Below, piece after piece: positions 56,436 to 64,000 of a DNA stretch of 64,000 nt. Both the position numbers and the translations under genes were made by a program. Under the pieces are notes generated by a model. That model saw only the letters and a list, made by a program, of their open reading frames with translations. It did not search any database and was not told where the DNA came from. Positions within the stretch are counted from its first letter, which is position 1. Every line of letters starts with the position of its first letter. This DNA is from Plutella xylostella (taxonomy: Eukaryota; Arthropoda; Insecta; Lepidoptera; Plutellidae), in assembly GCF_932276165.1 (NCBI RefSeq), contig NC_063998.1, positions 2,926,501 through 2,990,500 of the forward strand. Direction: 5' to 3'.

Positions 56436-56571
56436 GTAACTTATTCTGAGTTTAGTACTCTTTGCTCTCTATGTAATTTTTGACAGTTGGTACACTGCGT
56501 TTTCACGCCATCTATCGGCTTACCCAAAAGCTCAACTGACAGCTGTCAAGGAAAACGGCTCATTGGATATA

Positions 56572-57541
56572 CAGTGAAACTATAAAGTCCTGAAATTAAT
56601 GTTTGAGGAACTAAAATTTTCAGGAGCCTGGCACCATTAGAAAAGAAACATAAAAGTCATAACAATTGTTTATGTCAATAGGCGGTTGGCTGTATTTTTG
56701 AATTTTCTTATTAATTATAAGGATAATCTAGATAAAAGCAACAATTTACGCTTGGTTGCAATTAGGAAGATGAAGAAAAATATTCGTAGTCAAGCTAGTG
56801 AAGTTATTTATCGAGTTTTTATACAATGTTTAGCGGAACATCAAGCTGGACACATTTTGTCGAATTTGGAGGATGTTTACGCTCGTACAGCGTGTATGAC
56901 GGGTATGTAGCATTGTACAAATTGTAATAACTCATTTTTTATTAATACCAACGCTTCATTTATCGATAAACCTAGGTTTAGAGCCCAAGTCGAACATTGT
57001 TTACATACCACTGATTGTAGGTTTCATCTGGTTTCAGTTGAGTCAAACCTTAACATTTTGATACTTGAAGATATATTTTTTATTTACTTTCTAAATTCAC
57101 ATTGTGTAAATTTGGGGGGCATTGTGTAACTCAAAAAGATTTTTTTATTTTATTTTATAGTTATATCGGACCAGCGTGCCAAAGAGGGGAAAATATGGAA
57201 TATTTCTAACTCCTGGAATAAACAGAACCGTCCAAAAAGAGAAATTGATGTCTTTACTATGTGTGCCCTTCGTCAACAGATCCAGTTTTTTTACACAGTT
57301 GTAATAACGTTATCTAAATAAATATTTATTGGTTTCACTATTATAGCCTTCATATTAACACCTTCTAGCTTGTATAAGAGCTTTTTTTGTGGATGGTAAG
57401 TTGTTTTTAAAATACATAAATAGGTAGGAAGTTAACAGGCAAAATTTCAAGTATCAAAGTCAGTTATGTTTCGCTATATAGGGTTGCTACATGAAAGATA
57501 GCAGTGCCCTCATTTAATTTCAGGACTTTATAGTTTCACTG
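56572..57541 (+). mobile_element. Tc1-like non-autonomous element, copy 2
   Basis: 970 bp, same ends (CAGTGAAACTATAAAGTCC) and TA flanks (56570-56571 and 57542-57543) as copy 1. It has an extra stretch of about 75 bp near 57355-57430 and a few substitutions. It lies only 8 bp beyond the AT flank of copy B, so it is beside, not inside, that element. Confidence 0.88.
56770..56902 (+). pseudogene. Tc1-like transposase N-terminal exon remnant, copy 2
   Basis: Same frame as 11955-12087: MKKNIRSQASEVIYRVFIQC to LEDVYARTACMTG. The intron-like gap and the second-exon remnant (from 57161) are also kept, so the two copies share one defective master. Confidence 0.5.
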
Positions 57542-57595
57542 TAGTTATGATATATCCTTAACTTGTAAATGGCTCAATACTTAAGTTATGTAATA

Positions 57596-57674
57596 CAGTG
57601 GGCTGCAAAGAAACCTGACCCCCTCTCAGTAGCAACGTCACGCCAAAAGGAGTCAGGCTTACGGCAGGCCACTG
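57596..57674. mobile_element. 79-bp MITE, CAGT-GGG-CAAAGAAACC family
   Basis: The ends CAGTGGGCTGCAAAGAAACC and GGCAGGCCACTG are inverted in part. TA on both sides. Related to 30441-30521. Confidence 0.7.
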
Positions 57675-58549
57675 TATGTACATACATTGTACCTAGACAA
57701 TATTATACAGTTCAAATCTCTGTACCAACCCTCACTTAATCTATTGAGTGAGCACCTGCCTAAGTAAACGTTCTAAAACCATTAAACATTTAAAATGCCG
57801 AGGCCACCCTGCTCACTACTCCACTAGGTATATAATAAATTATGTTCAGCGAGGCTATTCTTATATAAACTGGATCGATCAACCCTGAAGCTGTGAGACG
57901 GTCATGGCTGCTACGCTATTAATGAGTTCTATTGTACTCACGCTATCGTATAGCTATAACGTTTATTTCGTAGCTATAGTGATTCCTGTACGGCTGGCGG
58001 GATGGAATTACAACTTTTATGGCTCCTTTCACAATGAAAACTCTGATTGAAACTGTATTTTTTTACAATGCTGTTCGAAGTTCAATATTCAGTTACATTT
58101 GCGTCAATCATTTGTTTCAAACATGATGTCCACTTCGGCTTCTTTTCACTCATAGAAGTTTAAAATTATAATGTAATACTTAGTAATATTCAATGGTTTC
58201 ACTACGATTTTTGATCTTCTTTACTCATGCTATCATCATTCTCAACTCTAGCCCAGTCATAATACCTTCAACATACTGAAACATAAGAGTGAAACCATCT
58301 GTTTCCTTCATACCAGTTACAACATCAGAAATATCAGAGAGCCTTGATACTATCAAATGCTTTGAACATAAGAGTCATACCATTCGATCAATTAGTCTTC
58401 TGCCAATTAGCCAAGAGAGTTTCAGAAATTTCTTTCCTTCCTATTTATTACATACAATCGTCTACCAATAATCCATGCCAGCTACACGCGTAGTAAAAAG
58501 AACCCCCACTGCTTTGAACACAAAGACTCAACCCCCCCATCCCCCACAG

Positions 58550-58685
58550 GTGTACCCCAGCCACGACATTACCAACATCGTGGAGGCGTCCCACTACGTG
58601 AAGGTCAGCAACTGGTGCAAGCTCGGCACCGGCAACGCGGCTAAGTGCAAGGTCACCAGATGGGTCAAGCCGTTCCGCTGTCTTG
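58550..58685 (+). CDS. Appl: Appl exon, second half of the growth-factor-like domain
   Basis: 136 bp: 45 codons plus one base, entered in phase 0 after a C-rich tract and CCCACAG, and left in phase 1 at GTAAGA. The peptide VYPSHDITNIVEASHY continues NWCKLGTGNAAKCK and ends WVKPFRCL, as in insect APP-like E1. It supplies cysteines four to six of the growth-factor-like domain and ends where the copper-binding-like domain begins. It joins the 54290 exon in frame (CKK then VYP). Confidence 0.95.
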
Positions 58686-59486
58686 GTAAGATGTTTGTCT
58701 GCTGCGGATTGAGGGTAGCAACTTCACCACACTAAATACCGATCACAATCAACAGATGGCACTAGAAACGCAAGAAATAGAACTAGTATAGAAATCATTA
58801 AAATTTATAACCGATACACTGGGATCCACGACACATGCTGAGCCTAGTGTGGAAGCCACCGAAATTCTTTAATTTGTACCGTACTCAAACTCACACACTT
58901 TCAATTTAATTTCATATTGTGTGTACTAAGTAAGGTGTTTAAATATTATATTTTTAAACCACCTATCTATTTCCCTATCATCAGTGAATGCCAAGCTCTA
59001 AATGCAATAGCATAAATTATGAGATAATTTCACAACAACAGATCATCCTACGGACAGCGCACTAAATGTCCTAATGAAGCCGTGAGTAATGAGATCTTCA
59101 CGGTGATTCCCCGGATAAGTCCACCATGTGGCCGGCTAATTGGCTCAATTTATAACATGTGCCGTGTCTATACGTAATGAAGTCTGCAGCTGCAGTATCA
59201 GCCGTGAAGTTTGAATTACTCATGCTTCATTTGGAAGCTTAGCAGTTTGGTAATGTTGGGGGTTTTTAGCGGAGTTTTAACGAGAGCAGTAAATGTGTTG
59301 ATACTTCTGCAGCTTCTTCAGTGGGTACTTCAAAAGTAAGCTAAACTTGAATCATAAATATTTTAAACGTCTTCAATGATAAAACATCTCCTCCATAATG
59401 CATCTTCATAAATTATCTGTCTTTTTTACTTTAGGCCTCTCTAGTCGTCTCTGGCTTTTGTGGCTCTTGCTCTGGACGCCTAAAAG

Positions 59487-59628
59487 TCTCACCCTAAAAT
59501 TCATAGATCGTTTTGTAAATTTACAAGGTGAAAATATACTTTGAAACACACGAAATTCATATATGACATCGTCCATTTTAAACAAATTTTAAAGTAAAGT
59601 CATAAAAGACTCTATAAATTCGGTGGTC
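59487..59628 (+). repeat. ACCCCCAAATTCAT-family MITE, copy 3
   Basis: CTCACCCTAAAATTCATAGA then CGTTTTGTAAATTTAC matches the left end of 43653-43857; the right end is less clear. Confidence 0.55.
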
Positions 59629-59864
59629 AGCCTCACCACTTCACCCAACCACCAGACAGCATCTGAGAATACAGGAGCCTGGAGGGTTACTATATACTGA
59701 CGAAAAACGAACGAACAAGAACTGTCGTGCAATCGGCACGTTTAATAAATCGAGACAGAGTGGTGGCTCGCGCAGCAACGTTCGGCAACTTCGTTTTCTA
59801 TCTTATAGAGAGACCCCCCTGAAAGACTCAGCCTCACCACCTCACCCAACCACCAGACGCCATC
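59626..59864 (+). repeat. GGGTCACT-type repeat, copy 4, between a 36-bp direct duplication
   Basis: CAGCCTCACCACTTCACCCA and the following bases (59626-59661) recur at 59827-59864 with few changes. Between them, 59682-59819, is a repeat with GGGTTACTATATACTGACGA, ACGAACGAACAAGAACTGTC and AGAGACCCCCC. Confidence 0.65.
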
Positions 59865-59888
59865 CTCTCACACGCTCGTTGTCCCCAG

Positions 59889-60017
59889 AAGGTCCATTCC
59901 AATCGGACGCGCTGCTGGTCCCGGAGAGCTGTCTGTTCGACCACATCCACAACCAGAGCCGCTGCTGGCAGTTCAACCGCTGGAACGCGACCGCCGGCCG
60001 CGCCTGCGCACAACGAG
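59889..60017 (+). CDS. Appl: Appl exon, first half of the copper-binding-like domain
   Basis: 129 bp, entered in phase 1 after TTGTCCCCAG and left in phase 1 at GTAGGT. The peptide GPFQSDALLVPESCLFDHIH continues NQSRCWQFNRWNATAGRACA, matching insect APP-like proteins. Three cysteines of this domain are present. The histidines that bind copper in mammalian APP are not seen at the equivalent place (CWQFNRWN), which as I recall is also so in the fly protein, so copper binding should not be assumed. NQS and NAT are possible N-glycosylation sites. The remaining exons lie outside the window. Confidence 0.94.
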
Positions 60018-60055
60018 GTAGGTTATACCTATAACTTCGTTTTATTGTAATGTAA

Positions 60056-60973
60056 TGTAGCAGTTCAGCTGGAGCGGGTCTGGACCACCGGGGAGCGACC
60101 CCTGGGTGAATCGACCTCTCTGGCCTCCCCCGAGAGTAGGGGTTGGATGCTATATTAAATATGTACTTACCCTAATGACTACTGGTTTCCTAGTGCTTAG
60201 GGCTGGTACTGAATGTCTCTCGAATGGTGTATACCGGGAAGCGGTCCTAGGCTAGCTCAAGTCGGTGCCGGGCCTCTGAAGGAGTCTCCGGTCACCCTGG
60301 GGGATTATAATATGACCGTGAAGCGGTCCTAGCTATTCTATCCTTGTTCCTGAGGCCCCTGGAGGGAAATAACCTCGGTAGGTGTACGGGATGGAAATGA
60401 ATAACACGGATTACAATATACAACAATTAGGCGGGACTGGCTCCGCTTTATTTACAATAATAACTTATATATCTAGTACTTACAGCTTGTAACTATGTAT
60501 TCACCACACAAATGCACAAATAAGGATATCTATTAAGTATCTAACTATTTAAACAGGGCCCTGAAGGGGCAAACGCGGATTTATAGCAAATAGTAGGAAA
60601 GGATAAAGGGTACAGGATCTTGGGCTAATAATTGCAGCCGCGCCGCGCTCGAAGCCTCAGTCACAACGAGGGGGTAACCAAGCTGCGCCTATCGAGACTA
60701 GATCGTCGCGACGCAGGCTATAGATACATAAATACAATAAGGGTGAGTGGGAAGGAAGCACGGGATAGGAGCTGATCAGACGCCGGAGCTGGAGTTGACG
60801 AATGGTGCCGGAGCGGCGGTCTTGCGGTGCTTTATAGGTGCGGCGGCCGTGCCGTCCCGCTTCCCCTCTGGTCACCCGGAGTGGTCTGTGCGGTGCCCCA
60901 CCCCGCGGCGTTCTTGTTGTTGGCTCGGAGATGTGGGTAGGTGTGTGGCCGTTGTTGTAACGACTTCGTTACA
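60056..60973 (-). repeat. 3' LTR of the Gypsy-type element
   Basis: 918 bp; on the minus strand it starts TGTAACGAAG and ends CTGCTACA. It includes a TATAAA box (seen as TTTATA at 60831-60836) and an AATAAA signal (TTTATT at 60447-60452), in the right order. GTAA at 60052-60055 may be part of the target duplication. Confidence 0.85.
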
Positions 60974-60987
60974 TTCTCCCCCCTCAA
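60974..60987 (-). promoter_or_regulatory. polypurine tract of the Gypsy-type element
   Basis: Minus strand GAGGGGGGAGAA directly next to the LTR start, a typical priming site for plus-strand DNA. Confidence 0.85.
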
Positions 60988-62040
60988 CGGTAGAATTTTT
61001 ACCTGATAAAAATTCACAAGATCTGTATACATATTGTCAAAGGGGAATATGCGGTTAAACGGTTATTTTTACGGGATTATTTGTGCATTCGGTATTATAT
61101 CTTTATGCTATTATTACAAGTTACATTATTTCGGTATGCAGTATGCATTATTATTTACTTTAGCAAAAAAAACAAGATTATAAGGTAAATAGTACACATG
61201 AGCATTTCATCTTTGCTTAGTGCAGGTAAATTCGGACGGAAACGGTGTATTCGGTATTCTTTTCTATACAAAAGATTGTGAATATTTTGTTTTTATGAGC
61301 ATTAGCAAGGATAAAATGCGTGGTTGGTTTTACTTACATTATAGGGTATGTACAACTTATTGTGTACTCGGTATACATTTTCCTTCTTATATAATATAGT
61401 TTCGGTTATTTATGGATGCACTTTACTAAGTTCTTTACATTGCAAATCAATTAAAAGTTAAAATTTATACGGCGCATGTGCCCTTGCGCTGCTGAAATTT
61501 ACTCGGTTTGACACCTGACAATGAATTGACAACCAAGATTCTAACCTGTGTACGTTCACAGAGGCGTGACGTATTGGGCAGGAGGCTGCGTTCAAAAATG
61601 TTACAATCCTTATTCTAAGTCTGAGCTAAATTTTTACCTGTGACTTAGATGTAAAAAGGTGGTTGTTATACGTTTAACATATCTGTGTGTCTATTATTTA
61701 CTTATATTATATTATACTACGGACGGACGGTATTAAATGTGTGCATTTGCGTTTACATTTTTACCTATTTCTATATTTTTAATACAGATTGTGGTTTTTC
61801 GGTTGTACATCTATAATTAATTAAATTACTAATTATACACAGTTAATAAGATTTATACGGTACGGTACGGAATGACTAGGTCATAAATATATAAATGTTT
61901 TAACTTTTTACGGCTATTTATCTTCGATCTTCATTATTGATGACTGAGGGTAGGTTTGGAATAATCGGTTCGTTCGGCATCGCATGAGTGCCGCGGCTAG
62001 GCACATCTGGCGATGGGTGATGACGTCGTCGGTAGGTAAC
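60988..62040 (-). other. non-coding 3' region of the Gypsy-type element
   Basis: About 1050 bp without a supported frame between the integrase remnant and the polypurine tract. It may be the remains of a deleted segment. Confidence 0.6.
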
Positions 62041-62664
62041 TTATTGCTTCGGTTCGGTGGAATTTGGTTGCGGCGAGTTTGATGATGATGATTTTAGTCG
62101 TTCTTTGTACTTTTTCATATGATGAAGAACATCTTTGTACATCCCGGGCCAGTAGTATGTTTCGGCAATACTTTTTAATAATTTTGTGGTGCTTAGGTAT
62201 CTTGTTTTTGCTTGTCCATTATGGTGTTGTTCGATAATCGACTTTCTTTTCACTGACGGAATGCATATTTTCCATTGGGATTGTGCGTCTATCTTGACCC
62301 CGTACCTTGGAATTACAATTCGTTTTTGGAGTGAGCCGTTTTTAATCGTAAATGTTGGGTCATTTTCAGGTGAATTTTGGGTTTCGAACATTTTCCTCTC
62401 GAACCATCCTTTTCGTTCCTGGATTGAAGCTGTGTCGGGATACCTTGGTGGATGTTTTTTATCAGGTATTTTCTTGTGCTTGCGGGATTTCGACTTACTT
62501 GGGCCAATGATTTTATTATTGTTCGGTGGTGTTGGTTCCTGTGCGACGACTTGAGGTTTCTGTTGGTTAGTTTCCTGGACTTCTTTCGGTGTATTTTCGG
62601 TGTTATTTTCCCAGACTATTGTGGCTCCTGCTTTTCTAAGGAGATCTATACCTATGATGATATT
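62041..62664 (-). pseudogene. protease tail joined to an integrase fragment
   Basis: One open frame of about 207 codons, shifted relative to the gag ORF. It starts with the retroviral-type protease motif NIIIGIDLLRKAG, runs through a basic, proline-rich linker (PSKSKSRKHKKIPDKKHPPR), then an integrase zinc-binding-like stretch (SIIEQHHNGQAKTRYLSTTK and YYWPGMYKDV). The two cysteines that should close the zinc site are absent, and a serine-rich tail and stop follow. The whole RT and RNase H region between protease and integrase is missing, as is the integrase core. The element cannot encode a working pol. Confidence 0.75.
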
Positions 62665-63878
62665 AGGTTTGGCGGTGAATAAGGTGGTAGCACGAAGAGT
62701 TCGTGTTTTATTTTTCTCTGCCGTATCTCGATTTCTGGTTCTATTCTGAGCTTGACGTCCATGACTCTGCCATCTGCGACGGTTACTCGCATATCTGTGA
62801 CTTTTTCTTTATCGGCGTTTGTCGAGTTATCTTCATAGATATTTCTACTGATGTAAGATCTGGTGGAGCCTGTATCAACTAGTGCTCGGTACGTGATTTT
62901 CCCTACTTTCACGTCTTCGAAGATTCGGTATTCCGGTCGTTTTTCTTCGGCGGTTATGTTTGTGTCTCCGAACTTGGTTTCTCTTCTGCAGCAGTTGCGC
63001 GTTAGTCTTCCGAGGACTCCGCATTGGCTACAGAACAGTACTTGCCTGCCCCGGCATTCTTTGTGTGAGTGGCCTGCTTTGCCGCAGTTCCAACAGCACG
63101 TGGTCTTGTCGTATTTTTCGTGTATTTTACGCGGTTCTGGTGATCTTTCTGGATAGGTTTTCGGTGTCTGGCGGTGTCGGTCTGGTTGGTTGTTCCACTG
63201 TTGAGATGAGGATTCTTCTGTGATCTGCTCGTACTCGGCTGCCTGTCTAATTAATTCCCCGAGGCTGGTGAAGTCTTGCTTCTTAATGTAGTACTTGTAA
63301 CTCGCGTTCATGTTCTCGTATATTCTTTCCTCTTTTTCTGTTTTGGTCATTTTCCCATACCTTCTCATCAGGGTTTGTATGTCGGTCAGGTAATCGACGA
63401 AAGATTCACGGTGGTGTTGTTTGCGTGCAATGATCATCTCGAGCAGGTTCTTCTCGTATCCCGCCGGGTAGTAGAATAGTTTGAAGTCTTTTAGGAAGTC
63501 TTCCCACTTATCCCAGGTGTCGGAATTATTTCTATACCATAATAACGGTTTTCCTCTCAGCACTTTCGGTAGTACCTGGAGTAATCGGTCCTGCGGAACG
63601 TCACCTGATGACGTCAGTTCATCCAAACGCTCGATGAACTCAACCGGGTCGCATGCGGTGTCGAACGATATATTCCATTCCCTCACGATGGACGACAGGT
63701 TCAGCTGGCTCGTGGTTTTGGTCTGGTCTTCGGATGTCATCTCGAAGGTCTCCTCCTCTTCTTCTCTGGTGTGGTCGGCTAGCTGTTTTCTTAGTTTGTC
63801 TACGGTTAAATTTACGGTCGGTAGCTTCCTTTCCTTGCTCTCCCTTATTAATTCCTCTTTACTAAGGTTGTGGGCCAT
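62652..63878 (-). CDS. Gag with protease start, Gypsy-type
   Basis: 408 codons from MAHNLSKEELIRESKERK. The N-terminal matrix-like part is charged. A retrotransposon Gag capsid-type region includes LPKVLRGKPLLWYRN and YPAGYEKNLLEMI. Then come two zinc knuckles, CWNCGKAGHSHKEC and CSQCGVLGRLTRNCC (the second lacks the usual histidine), and an aspartic protease start ALVDTGSTRSYIS. The frame stops after ELFVLPPYSPPNLISS; the conserved continuation of the protease lies in another frame, so a small insertion or deletion has broken it. Gag itself looks intact and could still assemble. Confidence 0.88.
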   Translation of the reverse strand: MAHNLSKEELIRESKERKLPTVNLTVDKLRKQLADHTREEEEETFEMTSEDQTKTTSQLNLSSIVREWNISFDTACDPVEFIERLDELTSSGDVPQDRLLQVLPKVLRGKPLLWYRNNSDTWDKWEDFLKDFKLFYYPAGYEKNLLEMIIARKQHHRESFVDYLTDIQTLMRRYGKMTKTEKEERIYENMNASYKYYIKKQDFTSLGELIRQAAEYEQITEESSSQQWNNQPDRHRQTPKTYPERSPEPRKIHEKYDKTTCCWNCGKAGHSHKECRGRQVLFCSQCGVLGRLTRNCCRRETKFGDTNITAEEKRPEYRIFEDVKVGKITYRALVDTGSTRSYISRNIYEDNSTNADKEKVTDMRVTVADGRVMDVKLRIEPEIEIRQRKIKHELFVLPPYSPPNLISS

Positions 63879-64000
63879 TATTTTATTTTAGGGACCATTA
63901 TCGGTCCCCTACAAAGAAACATTTTTTAAAAATTAAATAATGAAATTCAGGAATATAGCTACCGTCTGTAGCAATTAAATAAGACACCGGTCACAGAAAA
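63879..64000 (-). other. leader of the Gypsy-type element
   Basis: Upstream of gag, with the inverted repeat GGGACCGATAATGGTCCC (63891-63908) able to form a small hairpin next to the start codon. No primer binding site seen inside the window. Confidence 0.55.

Larger units (their letters stand above)
55713..56561 (-). mobile_element. AT-flanked DNA transposon, copy B, with SAP exon (ISL2EU-like)
   Basis: The ends match copy A in reverse orientation: GAGGCGTTTGTT at 55713 and GAGCCGTTTTCC (minus strand) at 56561. AT flanks the right end (56562-56563) and the left (55711-55712). A MITE (55857-56069) has inserted in its left arm. Between the shared ends it holds a minisatellite and a SAP-domain exon, where copy A holds the THAP exon. 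It is a deletion derivative of the same parent element. Confidence 0.7.
54455..58549 (+). other. Appl: Appl intron, 4095 bp, with nested transposons
   Basis: GT-AG intron. Its 5' part has an RTE tail fragment (54478-54530). 54531-55712 has no recognised feature apart from a short GCCGCC run at about 55530. Then come copy B (55713-56561), a Tc1-like element (56572-57541) and a MITE (57596-57674). 57675-58549 is unremarkable AT-rich sequence with a C-rich tract before the acceptor. Confidence 0.85.
58686..59888 (+). other. Appl: Appl intron, 1203 bp
   Basis: GT-AG intron. It contains a MITE-like repeat (about 59487-59628) related to those at 43371 and 43653, a GGGTCACT-type repeat (59682-59819) and a direct duplication of about 36 bp around it. 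The rest is AT-rich. Confidence 0.85.
60056..64000 (-). mobile_element. Ty3/Gypsy-type LTR element, internally deleted, runs off the right edge
   Basis: Antisense to Appl. In the element's own direction the window holds the leader, gag-protease ORF, a broken linker/integrase piece, about 1 kb of non-coding 3' region, polypurine tract and 3' LTR. The reverse transcriptase and RNase H are missing. The 5' LTR lies beyond 64000, so LTR identity and target duplication cannot be checked here. Confidence 0.88.

Noticed and set aside
60657..61058. Plus and minus frames of 66-103 codons
   Set aside because: They lie in the GC-rich part of the Gypsy-type LTR and are not genes.
62860..63891. Plus-strand frames up to 136 codons
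   Set aside because: Antisense shadows of the gag ORF.

Overview
This is insect nuclear DNA, most likely from a lepidopteran. The host gene is an insect-type Appl gene split into small exons. The rest is AT-rich intronic or intergenic sequence packed with RTE-type LINEs, tRNA-headed SINEs, BEL/Pao and Ty3/Gypsy-type LTR elements, a mariner and many TA-flanked MITEs, a mix familiar from moth and butterfly genomes. I see no operons, CRISPR arrays, rRNA genes or free-standing tRNA genes. The taxon is inferred from repeat style and Appl similarity only.

Host gene: three + strand exons (54290-54454, 58550-58685, 59889-60017) join in phase and encode the start of the extracellular E1 region of amyloid-precursor-protein-like (APPL). 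They cover the whole six-cysteine growth-factor-like domain and the first half of the copper-binding-like domain. The signal-peptide exon was not found upstream, and the next exon must lie past the right edge. A Gypsy-type LTR element in antisense (60056 to beyond 64000) sits in the intron after the third exon.

Layout: 1-4900 holds a 5'-truncated LINE and a BEL/Pao element with identical 155-bp LTRs, a 5-bp target duplication and a deleted pol 3' end. 4.9-11.2 kb is mostly non-coding, with a large hairpin. 11.2-13.0 kb is an AT-flanked DNA transposon (copy A) carrying a THAP zinc-finger exon, itself interrupted by a Tc1-like element. 13.6-13.9 kb is a LINE tail. 15.1-18.1 kb is a 3-kb unit with 15-bp inverted ends, dense degenerate repeats and a cysteine-rich minus-strand ORF that I could not assign. 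18-35 kb is non-coding with MITEs, SINEs, palindromes and microsatellites. 35.6-38.8 kb is a full-length RTE-type LINE with an intact ORF and a perfect 14-bp target duplication. 39.4-46 kb has further LINE tails and MITEs. 46.4-47.7 kb is a mariner with an intact DD34D transposase. 48.5-49.4 kb has a SINE and a GC-rich multi-arm palindrome. 55.7-57.5 kb, inside the Appl intron, holds copy B of the AT-flanked transposon, carrying a SAP-domain exon, with a second Tc1-like copy beside it.

The most interesting items are the copy A/copy B pair, which keep different genes from opposite ends of what looks like one two-gene (ISL2EU-like) transposon, and the 15.1-18.1 kb element. Several insertions look recent: the BEL element, the RTE LINE and the mariner. 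Nested insertions give a relative order of activity for several families.
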